Source: Lachnospiraceae bacterium (GTDB lineage Bacteria; Bacillota; Clostridia; Lachnospirales; Lachnospiraceae). From it: a DNA stretch of 64,000 bases. A program made the position numbers and the translations under genes. The DNA is taken from contig NBBL01000010.1 of assembly GCA_002892395.1 (NCBI GenBank), forward strand, positions 34,753 to 98,752, read 5' to 3'. Each line of letters opens with the position of its first letter. Positions within the stretch are counted from its first letter, which is position 1. The notes beneath the pieces were generated by a model. The model had not been told where the DNA came from, searched no databases, and saw only the letters and a program-made list of their open reading frames with translations. Shown in pieces: positions 54,623 through 62,470 of this stretch.

Positions 54623-55973
54623 GATAAGGTCAAATAAGTTTCGCAAATTCAATTGAATAACAAAATAGACACAGTCTACTGCCATCGGTAAAATTAAGCT
54701 ACCACGCAAAATAATCCGAAGGAGGCAATAAACTATGTCTGGTAACATGATACAGTTAAACGAAGATCTCATAAAGAACAATCTTAAGGATCTGGTCAGA
54801 AACAGTGTTGAGGAGACACTCAACGCTCTGCTGGATCATAAGGCTGATGAGCTGGTCAGGGCTGATAAGTACCAGCGCTCTGCTGAGCGCCAGGGATACC
54901 GTTCCGGCCATTATGATCGAAACTTTACGACTTCTTCGGGCGACGTCACCCTTCACGTCCCAAAGCTCAAAGGTGTTCCGTTCGAGACCGCCATCATCGA
55001 AAGATACCGTCAGAGAGAATCATCCGTTGAGGAAGCTCTTATCGAAATGTATCTGGCCAGCGTCTCGGTCCGCCGTATCGAAGATGTCACGGAGGCTCTC
55101 TGGGGTTCAAAGGTATCTCCGGGGATCATCAGCAACCTCAACAAGAAGGCTTATGAGCACATCGAAGAGTGGCGCATGCGTCCCCTTTCAGGAGAATATC
55201 CCTACGTTTATGTGGATGGCATCTATCGGAAGCGTTGCTGGGGAGGCGAGATCCAGAACGTATCTGTCCTTATCGCTATCGGTGTCACGGAAGACGGCTA
55301 CCGGGAGGTCATCGGTGCTGCCGAAGACATGAAGGAAGATCGCGAAAGCTGGAAAAGCTTCTTCGTTTATCTCAAAGAACGTGGGCTTTCAGGCGTCCGT
55401 CTGGTCATTGGTGACAAGTGCCTGGGCATGCTCGAATCCATTCCGGAAGTATTTCCCGAGGCGCGCTACCAGAGATGTACCGTTCATTTTTACCGCAACA
55501 TCTTCAGCGTCACTCCTCGTATGAAGATGCAGGAAGTCACCCGAATGCTGAAGGCCATCCATTCCCAGGAAGACAAACAGGCCGCCAGGGAAAAGGCAAA
55601 GATGGTAGTGGACAAACTTCGCGAGATGAAGCTTTCTACTGCAGCAAAGAAGCTGGAGGACGGCATCGAAGAAACATTGACCTACATGGAGTTTCCTGTA
55701 CAGCGCTGGCATCGGATTCGCACCAACAACCTGACAGAACGGGTGAATCGTGAGGTACGCAGACGTACACGTTCCATAGGCGCATTCCCAGATGGCAACA
55801 GTGCTTTGATGTTGGTATGTGCCCGCCTTCGTTATGTAGCATCCAACGATTGGGGCCAGAAGCGATACCTCAACATGAAGCACCTCTATGACCTTGAAAC
55901 CGAAAACCAGCTGGCGATAGACTGACGCTCAGCTACCGATGGTTTGAATTTGCGAAATTAATTTGACACTACC
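54623..55973 (+). mobile_element. IS256-family insertion sequence, complete
   Basis: The ends are imperfect inverted repeats. On the left, 54629-54652 reads GTCAAATAAGTTTCGCAAAT then TCAA. On the right, the reverse complement of 55967-55944 differs at only two of 24 positions. Extending six bases outward gives an element of about 1351 bp. The transposase fills most of it. Flanks (GTGTACTGC left, GTCTAATTT right) show no target duplication, so one side has probably been rearranged after insertion. Confidence 0.85.
54735..55925 (+). CDS. IS256-family transposase
   Basis: This 396-residue DDE transposase starts at ATG 54735 behind AAGGAGG. The catalytic acids fit: D in YPYVYVDGIYRKRC (about 165), D in RLVIGDKCLGMLESI (about 231) and E in NNLTERVNREVRRRTRSI (about 342). 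The characteristic motif RYQRCTVHFYRN lies between. The N-terminus SGNMIQLNEDLIKNNLKDLV and GYRSGHYDRNF are typical of the IS256 mutator group. It appears intact. Confidence 0.95.
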   Translation: MSGNMIQLNEDLIKNNLKDLVRNSVEETLNALLDHKADELVRADKYQRSAERQGYRSGHYDRNFTTSSGDVTLHVPKLKGVPFETAIIERYRQRESSVEEALIEMYLASVSVRRIEDVTEALWGSKVSPGIISNLNKKAYEHIEEWRMRPLSGEYPYVYVDGIYRKRCWGGEIQNVSVLIAIGVTEDGYREVIGAAEDMKEDRESWKSFFVYLKERGLSGVRLVIGDKCLGMLESIPEVFPEARYQRCTVHFYRNIFSVTPRMKMQEVTRMLKAIHSQEDKQAAREKAKMVVDKLREMKLSTAAKKLEDGIEETLTYMEFPVQRWHRIRTNNLTERVNREVRRRTRSIGAFPDGNSALMLVCARLRYVASNDWGQKRYLNMKHLYDLETENQLAID

Positions 55974-56066
55974 GTCTAATTTCCTTCGTGCCATAGAAAA
56001 ACCTCCATACTAAGTAAGTTCATCTTACGCCAGTATGAAGGTTTACACAAACTTTGGGACACTCCC
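55974..56066 (-). mobile_element. Remnant of a second IS256-family element
   Basis: The right end carries the terminal repeat GGGAGTGTCCCAAAGTTTGT (56066 downward on the minus strand). Inside it is a start codon at 55994-55992 with its RBS GGAGG and the codons MARRKLD, after which the complete IS256 element interrupts the gene. The rest of the transposase is not found on the other side of that element, so the DNA between was lost. An RBS-masking hairpin is present (55999-56044). Confidence 0.75.
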
Positions 56067-56309
56067 TACAAAATAGCTATTTATAAGGCTTTAGAGCCTA
56101 TTTTCTGTCATTCAAACTCTCATAAATATTTTTGTATTAAGCAAATTTGTTTATGCTCTTTCGTTCGATTTGATACCAATTAGCTTCCATTATCCAATGT
56201 ACATGGCTTGTCTGAACTAATGTCATCAAATTGTTATCAGTAAAATGCTATCATTTTATTGAACTATGAAACGATTCATTCTTTAGTTCAATATAATATT
56301 TAGTTTCTA
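56067..56309. other. AT-rich gap after the defence operon
   Basis: No gene is seen. A weak stem (GGCT-TTA-AGCC-like, near 56087-56103, flanked by AAAATAG and CTATTTT) could end the operon transcript. The base composition is as AT-rich as the operon itself. Confidence 0.3.
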
Positions 56310-57392
56310 TTATACGTTAACTATATTACAATATGATAGCAAAGCGGATAGTCTCTTCTTCCTCTGAGTTTCTGAACGAGTTCTACTTGATGATGCCTCT
56401 TTATAGTCTTTTAGCATTCCTTCATAACTAATCCCCTTCGAAAAATACTCAGCATAAAATTTGTTAACTAAGTCAGCTTTACATTCTGCTGAAATATTTT
56501 TTTTCGCAAGTGTCCATGCAAAAGAAAATACAGTGTATAAATGCGTTGTCCAACACAAACGCTTATTAATATTAAAATCCAAATTCAATTCTTGTAATAC
56601 TTCAATCACCTTTTTAAACTCGTTTTCTGCTCTCTTTATGTTTTCTTCATCATCTTGATATTTTCCATATAAATCATCTAATACCTTCGGAGATGAATCA
56701 AGAATTTTATTCTCTAATACGACAAAGAATAACTCTGATATAAATTCAACATCTTCCATACGTACACTTTTTAGACGCGAAAGTTTATCGGCCCAAAAAG
56801 AATCTTTTACTAATTTCTTTATTGTTTTCATCAATATACTATCATTATACTTTGCATTGCGCAGCTCTTGGAATGTCAGTGGCTCTCCGTTTCTATTCAA
56901 CCTGTCAAATACAGATGCTACCATTTCTTCTTTTTGTTCATATAAATATTCTATATTTAATGAATACGTCCAAAACTGCTTTATGTAATCCGGGCAATCC
57001 GAATTTAATCCTTTTATTTCTTCAAATGTCAATCCAGAAATCTCACTTGCTGTTTTCAAATTAGCTTCATCAATAAAATCATCTTCAGCAAAATAAGAAG
57101 TAAGCGGTATTTTATTTTCAATAAAATCAACTATAGCTTCTAATCGTTGTTTTCCATCAACAACATCATAGACCGTCTTTCCTGTATCAGTATTAACGCA
57201 AGGTCGTAAAAAAATGGCAGGCATAGGATAATTTTTCAAAATAGAATCTATCAAAAATGATTTTTTATCTTCTGACCAAACACCACTTTGTCTTTGATAA
57301 GAAACTTCAAACCGGTATTTTCCAAGCTGATAATTATCATAAAATTCTGATAATGTCAGTGATGTTGATTTTCTCTCAAATAGCTTTGCCAT
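56310..57392 (-). CDS. DUF262 (GmrS-like) protein
   Basis: The 360-residue protein has an N-terminal DUF262 domain, a ParB/Srx-like fold seen in nucleases and NTPases of type IV restriction (GmrSD) and other defence proteins. Key motifs: YQRQSGVWSEDKKSFLIDSI (32-51) and YDVVDGKQRLEAIVDFIENK (75-94), the DGxQR signature, then FDRLNRNGEPLTFQELRNA, the family's RxN...L.. EL.NA block. There is no C-terminal DUF1524 HNH nuclease, so a separate effector is expected; the adjacent SIR2-like protein is the natural partner. The start ATG at 57392 follows AGGAGG and overlaps the end of the SIR2-like gene by 17 bases. Confidence 0.85.
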   Translation of the reverse strand: MAKLFERKSTSLTLSEFYDNYQLGKYRFEVSYQRQSGVWSEDKKSFLIDSILKNYPMPAIFLRPCVNTDTGKTVYDVVDGKQRLEAIVDFIENKIPLTSYFAEDDFIDEANLKTASEISGLTFEEIKGLNSDCPDYIKQFWTYSLNIEYLYEQKEEMVASVFDRLNRNGEPLTFQELRNAKYNDSILMKTIKKLVKDSFWADKLSRLKSVRMEDVEFISELFFVVLENKILDSSPKVLDDLYGKYQDDEENIKRAENEFKKVIEVLQELNLDFNINKRLCWTTHLYTVFSFAWTLAKKNISAECKADLVNKFYAEYFSKGISYEGMLKDYKEASSSRTRSETQRKKRLSALLSYCNIVNV

Positions 57393-58461
57393 TTAATATT
57401 CCTCCTATTTCTGATGAAGAATGCTGCTGTACATAATTTGTAAAAATGCTACTCAACACTGCATTCAAATCTCTTGGTGGAACAGGATTCACAAATGTAA
57501 AATTTGAATTCTGATTCAAATTAATTAACAATTCATCTAACTCTCTACGATCCACATGCCAATAAGAGATGCCACACAACACAATCTCATCCTTTTCTTC
57601 AATACTCATAGCTATATTCTTAGCCTCATTTCTCAATTTTTGCGACCAAGGCGCTGTTGTTCCCAAACGCAACGAATCACCAGCTGGTGGTATTATTGCC
57701 CCCTTAGGATAACGTGTCAAATTATCGTATTGTATTTCTAGTTGCTCAATAGGAACCCCTTCAAAATCCAAATTATAATTTACAGAATATATCGTGGGTA
57801 TATCACCCTTAGGGACAAAACTTATTGAGCCATGCGGCTTAATAATCTCAACTTTTTTACCATAATTCTTATCAAATCCACTTATTCTAAAAGGTATTTT
57901 AAGAATTTTCAAAATTCTTTCTAGCCAAATATCATAATTGTAAGTAACGAAAGTAATTTTTTCATATTCACTTTTCTCGATAGACTTAAAAAAATCAACC
58001 CATCCCCAAGAAGTTTTTCCGTTTAAGAAATTCTCTAATTGCATATCTGTAATCATTGTATTATAACTAGAAAACAAATGTCTTAAATACATATTTAGTT
58101 CAGAATAAGCCCTTAAATATATTTTATCTTTATTGGAATTAGTTAACTCCAACCTCTTAGCTCTTTGTTCTGGTTCATTTACAAAATCAAAAAACATATT
58201 TGCACATGTAATTATTTCCTCTATCAATGCATTACTTTCTTCTTTAGTATTATATGGTCGTGCACCTAACGTCCACAATGATGGACAATTTTTAAAAGAT
58301 AAAAATCCTGGTTTTTCTTCCCATGGAGTACTTATTTTATCTCCTAACCGAAACAAATTGCCCACATCTATCTTTTCGTTGATTGAAGAATCTAGTTTTG
58401 AGTAATATTGTAAAAAATCAATTGTAAATCCATTTCCTAATATAATAAAAGCTTTTTTCAT
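57376..58461 (-). CDS. SIR2-like protein
   Basis: The 361-residue protein has the layout of prokaryotic SIR2-like effectors that bind or destroy NAD+. FIILGNGFTIDFLQYY (5-20) is the nucleotide loop, with GNGF where SIR2 has GAGxS. FVTYNYDIWLERI (171-183) is the TxNYD active-site motif. IIKPHGSISFV (206-216) holds the catalytic histidine of KxHGS, and DEIVLCGISYWHVDRRELDE is the distal NAD-site strand. An AbiH-type reading (also beginning GNGFD) is possible for the first motif, but the HGS block favours SIR2. The start ATG at 58461 follows AGAGG. Only 26 bases separate it from the methyltransferase upstream. Confidence 0.78.
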   Translation of the reverse strand: MKKAFIILGNGFTIDFLQYYSKLDSSINEKIDVGNLFRLGDKISTPWEEKPGFLSFKNCPSLWTLGARPYNTKEESNALIEEIITCANMFFDFVNEPEQRAKRLELTNSNKDKIYLRAYSELNMYLRHLFSSYNTMITDMQLENFLNGKTSWGWVDFFKSIEKSEYEKITFVTYNYDIWLERILKILKIPFRISGFDKNYGKKVEIIKPHGSISFVPKGDIPTIYSVNYNLDFEGVPIEQLEIQYDNLTRYPKGAIIPPAGDSLRLGTTAPWSQKLRNEAKNIAMSIEEKDEIVLCGISYWHVDRRELDELLINLNQNSNFTFVNPVPPRDLNAVLSSIFTNYVQQHSSSEIGGILNGKAI

Positions 58462-58487
58462 ACCCTATTCGCCTCTTGTATTTCAAC

Positions 58488-59585
58488 TTAACTTTCTTCT
58501 TGTTGTTCATATTCTTTCAGCCATTCATATAAATCTGAAGCAATTCCTTTGGCTAACAAATATGGAACACCATTACTTACCATTTTAAATTTTGCTGCTA
58601 GCGATAATGTGGGCATAACTTCAAACCAATCAGGTAATGATTGTATTGCCAAAGCTTCAGCTACACTTATCCTACGAGGCTGGTACGGATGCAAATGAAC
58701 CTCATTATTTCCATATGCTGCAGTTGGCGAATATCTCCATCTATGTAATCGTTTAAATGATTTTTTTGAAGTATCCCCCTCTGGAATAGTGGTAAATTTA
58801 TCATTAGCAATAACATTAAAATAATCATTTGAATTGGGATGATTCAATACATTATTAAGCCGGAACCAATACTCTACAGTTAGCTTACGAATAATATTCT
58901 CCGGCTCATTTCTAACATTCCCAATTTCAAATTCATTTATCGTTGGCCAATTACATTGTCGTATATCATTTATATCATATATTTTATGTACCCCTATCGT
59001 ATATTTAAGGTTTTTGCCAAATCTTTTACGATTAAGACCTACCAATATAAGTCTATCTCGAAACTGAGGGACACCATACTCTAGTGCATTTTCTATTGAA
59101 TCGAAAACAGAATATCCTGCTCGATACAGTCTCCTTTTCATTTGCTCATAAAAGGTTTTATGTTTTTTTGTTTGGTACAATCCTTTAACATTTTCTAACA
59201 CAAAAAAATCCGGTTGTCGTTTAACAATCAATTGTACATATTTCTCTGTTAATTGACCATTTTCCCCTGTACTTCCAGCATTCTTTCCGGCAGCTGAAAA
59301 ATCCGGACAAGGTGGTCCTCCTACAAAACCAATCAATCTATCTTTCTCTCTTACTGAATAATCTGGAAATCTTGTATTCCAAACATCATCATTCAGAAAA
59401 ACTTCCATACTCCCTTCATAATATCCATATTTAGGACATTGTGTTCTAAATCGCCTTGCATATTGATACGCTTGTAGAAAACTATGATTATACTCATTTA
59501 CAAATGATACATTAAATCCTGCCGTTTCAACCCCCAAATCCATGAAGCCCAATCCAGAAAAAAAAGAAAAAACTTCTATTGCCAT
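58488..59585 (-). CDS. DNA (cytosine-5) methyltransferase, second of two
   Basis: The 365-residue enzyme has motif I VFSFFSGLGFMDLGVETAG, motif IV GGPPCPDFSAAG with the catalytic C93, motif VI LENVKGL (E131) and motif VIII YGVPQFRDRLILVG. The last blocks are RRISVAEALAIQSLP and SNGVPYLLAKGI. The residue after C93 is proline (PCP) rather than the usual glutamine. The start at ATG 59585 is just past the stop of the endonuclease gene, with GGGAGA upstream. Two C5 methyltransferases beside one endonuclease suggest an asymmetric target, one enzyme per strand (inference). Confidence 0.92.
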   Translation of the reverse strand: MAIEVFSFFSGLGFMDLGVETAGFNVSFVNEYNHSFLQAYQYARRFRTQCPKYGYYEGSMEVFLNDDVWNTRFPDYSVREKDRLIGFVGGPPCPDFSAAGKNAGSTGENGQLTEKYVQLIVKRQPDFFVLENVKGLYQTKKHKTFYEQMKRRLYRAGYSVFDSIENALEYGVPQFRDRLILVGLNRKRFGKNLKYTIGVHKIYDINDIRQCNWPTINEFEIGNVRNEPENIIRKLTVEYWFRLNNVLNHPNSNDYFNVIANDKFTTIPEGDTSKKSFKRLHRWRYSPTAAYGNNEVHLHPYQPRRISVAEALAIQSLPDWFEVMPTLSLAAKFKMVSNGVPYLLAKGIASDLYEWLKEYEQQEES

Positions 59586-59586
59586 C

Positions 59587-60327
59587 CTAGTCTCCCGAAT
59601 TAAATTCCACCAGTTTCTCCCAGTCAATACTTCCATCTTCCCGGCAGAAGCTATTTGAAAATTCTCTTATTAATCTATTTGCTGCCCTACTATAGCTTTC
59701 CTTATAATCAGCAACATATTTTTCCGGCATAGTTCCCATATATCCAATAATCTTTATATAAAATTCCTCGTCACCTGTCAGTTCAGCCCAAAAGCGTTTT
59801 CCAGCCAGTTCCTGATACATTTTCGGTTTACCTCTACCGGAATCTTTTTTCTTACCATAGCAATAACCAATATAAGCTTCATATCTTGCCTTTGCTTGCT
59901 GGGCCAATTTAGAAGCAGCAGTAAAGTTCTGCTCCTGACGCTTTTTACTGTCTGCATTAAATACAGAAGGTCCACTTTTGACCGCTATTGCAGAAATTGT
60001 ATTATTTTCCTTGTTTTGGATCATAATGTCAATACCTTCTGCCAGTGCTTTATTTCCACCACTTGCAGCAATAGCAATAGGCTCAAAGAAACAGTTTCCA
60101 AAAATCGTCTCTTCACTTGAACTCACAAATGCTGTCAAAACAGAATCTACAATTTCCGCCGCACTCTGCATAGCTTTAGCACGATATAAATATGGATTTT
60201 TTCGTTTCATTACTTTTTGTATATTCAATCCATCTATTTTTTCAATCAATGTTCCATAAAAAGTTTCCAGAGCTGATGCGATTGCCTCAATCACTGCTTG
60301 CTCATCATATGAATTATTTAACGGCAT
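59587..60327 (-). CDS. PmeII-family type II restriction endonuclease
   Basis: The 246-residue protein matches my memory of the PmeII-type family: near the N-terminus MKRKNPYLYRAKAMQSAAEI, then a catalytic core with EGIDIMIQNKENN (D100) and AIAVKSGPSVFNADSKKRQE (K117), a PD-(D/E)xK-like arrangement. The rest (GYCYGKKKDSGRGKPKMYQE, AGKRFWAELTGDEEFY) is a family C-terminal block. The start at 60327 is the second in-frame ATG; the first, two codons earlier, is too close to the RBS GGGAGG. It overlaps the end of the first methyltransferase by 14 bases. Its site is unknown. Confidence 0.82.
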   Translation of the reverse strand: MPLNNSYDEQAVIEAIASALETFYGTLIEKIDGLNIQKVMKRKNPYLYRAKAMQSAAEIVDSVLTAFVSSSEETIFGNCFFEPIAIAASGGNKALAEGIDIMIQNKENNTISAIAVKSGPSVFNADSKKRQEQNFTAASKLAQQAKARYEAYIGYCYGKKKDSGRGKPKMYQELAGKRFWAELTGDEEFYIKIIGYMGTMPEKYVADYKESYSRAANRLIREFSNSFCREDGSIDWEKLVEFNSGD

Positions 60328-61519
60328 ATACATTTCCTCCCAACTCTATTGCACTTCGTATTTTGCTATGCACATTTGTACCTCTAAATCGTTTTGTTTG
60401 AATCAAAGATGTATTATTCGCTACTGAAAGAACTGCCTTTCCTATAGCTTCTGCCAATCCAACCGGAACAGCATTTCCAATCTGTCTATACTTTGCTGCT
60501 ATCGTTCCTGTAAATACCCAATCATCTGGAAACTGCTGAATTCTTGCATATTCCTTTACACTCAATGGTCTATTTTGTGTAGGGTGGCACATCATGGTCG
60601 CTTTCTGAACCGGTGAGGTAACCACTGTTGGAGATGGCTGATCATATGACAATCTTCTATAAAATCCAACTTTTCCACCTCCTGATTTATATGCGCCTCC
60701 CATAGCAACAGGAATCATATCTTCTGGTAAATCTTTCCAATTTCCACCCTCAGGAACCATCTTTAAAAACTTTAATCGTTCTTCGCTCAATGTTGCACAC
60801 TCACCCGGAGCAAATTCCAACTCTTCAATCACACTTCTAACCGTTTTCCACTGATACTCTTTATTCTGATGCATCTGAAAGTGTGTCGGAAGCGGAAGAA
60901 AAATATCTTCATTATCTCGGCTACCAATTAATACAAATCTTTCCCTAAACTGTGGAACACCGTAATTTACCGCATCAAGCACTCCATATACTGTTTTATA
61001 TCCTAGTTTATCAAACTCTGACAAAATTACATCTAGCACTGTACCTAATCTCTGATCAGGATCTCTTTCATCCCTTTCAGACAGTGGTACATGCTTTAAT
61101 GGAGAAGACATAATTCCTTTTACATTTTCCATTACAAAGAATCGAGGTCGAATATAATCTATCATGCGGATAAAATCCATAAATAGACTTCCTCTTGGAT
61201 CATTAATTCCTAGTCGTTTTCCTGCTGTGGAAAACGGTTGACAAGGTGGGCCACCGCAAATTAAAAATGGCTCACCTACAGATAATCCTGTCATATCTAA
61301 CAGTTGCTGCGGTTGAATTTCTCTGATGTCTCCGCCTAACACATTATGCCCATTGGCCCTCATAGTTTCTACACATGACGCATCAAAATCTTGACCAATC
61401 ACAACATTTAAACCAGCCTTACCCAATCCAATATCTAATCCCATAGCCCCTGAAAACAAAGAAATAACATCTCTATTATCAGCATATCTGCCATAACCAT
61501 TCAGTTTTATATTGTACAT
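60314..61519 (-). CDS. DNA (cytosine-5) methyltransferase, first of two
   Basis: This 401-residue Dcm-type enzyme shows motif I VISLFSGAMGLDIGLG, motif IV GGPPCQPFSTAG with C93, motif VI MENVKGIM (E131), motif VIII YGVPQFRERFVLIGS and motif X RQIGNAVPVGLAEAI, with a target-recognition region between about 230 and 310 (VPEGGNWKDLPEDM, GFYRRLSYDQPSPTVVTSPV). The start ATG shares one base with the end of the controller gene, so they are coupled. It protects host DNA from the endonuclease that follows. Confidence 0.94.
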   Translation of the reverse strand: MYNIKLNGYGRYADNRDVISLFSGAMGLDIGLGKAGLNVVIGQDFDASCVETMRANGHNVLGGDIREIQPQQLLDMTGLSVGEPFLICGGPPCQPFSTAGKRLGINDPRGSLFMDFIRMIDYIRPRFFVMENVKGIMSSPLKHVPLSERDERDPDQRLGTVLDVILSEFDKLGYKTVYGVLDAVNYGVPQFRERFVLIGSRDNEDIFLPLPTHFQMHQNKEYQWKTVRSVIEELEFAPGECATLSEERLKFLKMVPEGGNWKDLPEDMIPVAMGGAYKSGGGKVGFYRRLSYDQPSPTVVTSPVQKATMMCHPTQNRPLSVKEYARIQQFPDDWVFTGTIAAKYRQIGNAVPVGLAEAIGKAVLSVANNTSLIQTKRFRGTNVHSKIRSAIELGGNVYAVK

Positions 61520-61728
61520 TAAATTTTCTCTCCGTTTTCTAATACGAAATTTCTCTCAAAAGAGCTATCTACCGCATCTGCAATATCTTCTAATTCCGCT
61601 ATGGTAAAACTTTCTCTTTTCATTTTCCCATTAAAATTCTGCGGTGTTGTACCTATACGCCGTGCAAGTTCAGCTACACTAATATCAGACCTTACACACA
61701 ACACTTTGATTTGTTCAGAAATTGTCAT
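61519..61728 (-). CDS. XRE-type regulator (restriction-modification controller)
   Basis: The 69-residue protein is a single helix-turn-helix domain: IKVLCVRSDISVAELARRIG, then TTPQNFNGKMKRESFTIAEL as the recognition part. Small XRE proteins at the start of restriction-modification operons delay endonuclease expression until DNA is methylated (C proteins). Its position as first gene and the one-base overlap with the methyltransferase support that role. The start ATG at 61728 follows GAGGT. Confidence 0.85.
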   Translation of the reverse strand: MTISEQIKVLCVRSDISVAELARRIGTTPQNFNGKMKRESFTIAELEDIADAVDSSFERNFVLENGEKI

Positions 61729-61766
61729 TTGAGATACCTCATTACTAAATCAACTTTTACCTTACA

Positions 61767-61795
61767 AGTATAAAGTATCAGATTTATATCGTCAA
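61767..61795 (-). promoter_or_regulatory. Promoter of the defence operon
   Basis: On the minus strand TTGACG (61795-61790) and TATACT (61772-61767) are separated by exactly 17 bp, about 39 bases before the controller ATG. It is the only clear promoter for the six genes to 56310. Confidence 0.75.
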
Positions 61796-61799
61796 CTGA

Positions 61800-62088
61800 A
61801 TAATTCATCTTAAAGAGATACACTCATTGTCACAGAAGCCCCTGCCCATAATTCATAAAACGCAAATTGGCAAGCAGTGCCCGTGTACACACACGGGCGT
61901 ATTTTGCTTGTTGGAGGCACATCCCCAATCCCCTAAAAATGTCATCTGCGATGACAAGCTGCGCCCTCACTTTGTGAGTGCTGATACATTTCCGCTTTGT
62001 AGAAAATGTGAAGGAAGAAATCACCACCGAAAGTCCCGATGAATGCCAACCTTATCGGAATATGCCTGTTGCATTATACTTATAAAAG
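61800..62088. other. Gap between defence operon and IS cluster
   Basis: No supported gene. A hairpin GCCCGTGT-ACAC-ACACGGGC (61879-61898) is present without a T-run. A short plus-strand frame (TTG 61827 to 62042) encodes a cysteine-containing peptide without a convincing RBS. The DNA is likely IS-related debris. Confidence 0.35.
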
Positions 62089-62145
62089 TGGACACGTTTA
62101 AAAATAGTCATACTATTAATTTATACACTACAAGGAGGTATCTTT

Positions 62146-62406
62146 ATGTCCACACGAAATCACTATGACGAGGACTTCAAACGAACCCTCGTGGATTTTT
62201 ACCACAACGGTAAAACACAAGCTTCACTCATAAAAGAATATGGGATATCACAATCAGCACTCACAAAATGGATTAAACAATATTCAACCGTCGAGACAGA
62301 CAGCGGAGAGGTTCTTACAGCCAAACAAGTTAAAGAACTTCAAAAGCGTATGGCTCAACTTGAGGAGGAAAATCAAATATTAAAAAAAGCGATTGATGCT
62401 GTATAA
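62146..62406 (+). CDS. IS3-family transposase OrfA (truncated element)
   Basis: The 86-residue protein is the DNA-binding OrfA of an IS3-type element: an N-terminal helix-turn-helix (DEDFKRTLVDFYHNGKTQAS, ISQSALTKWIKQYST) and a leucine-zipper-like C-terminus (KELQKRMAQLEEENQILKKA). It starts at ATG 62146 behind AAGGAGG. The usual continuation into orfB is missing; the last residues AIDAV and the stop arise at the junction with the next element. It is not expected to support transposition alone. Confidence 0.85.
   Translation: MSTRNHYDEDFKRTLVDFYHNGKTQASLIKEYGISQSALTKWIKQYSTVETDSGEVLTAKQVKELQKRMAQLEEENQILKKAIDAV
62334..62380 (+). repeat. 47-bp direct repeat, copy 1
   Basis: This part of orfA is repeated exactly at 63762-63808, on the other side of the complete IS3-family element. 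It begins AGAACTTCAAAAGCG and ends AATCAAATAT. Confidence 0.9.
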
Positions 62407-62470
62407 ATAAAGTTGACATCTTATTCTCAAGGATTTCATTGTAATTTAAGAGAATAAGGAGGCGTTTACG

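Larger units (their letters stand above)
62089..62411 (+). mobile_element. IS3-family element, left part only
   Basis: The left end begins near 62089 with TGGACACGTTTAAAAATAG and carries an orfA gene but no orfB. A second IS3-family element begins at 62412 directly after the orfA stop, and no right end is found, so it is a truncated copy. Confidence 0.65.

Noticed and set aside
57376..58461. AbiH-type identity for the SIR2-like gene
   Set aside because: The N-terminal GNGF resembles AbiH, but the later TxNYD and KPHGS motifs and the distal strand fit SIR2 better. Kept only as an alternative.
61827..62042. 71-codon plus-strand frame with cysteines (CPCTHTG, CRKCEG)
   Set aside because: It starts with TTG without an RBS, and the cysteine spacing does not form a clear zinc ribbon. 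Left as unassigned.
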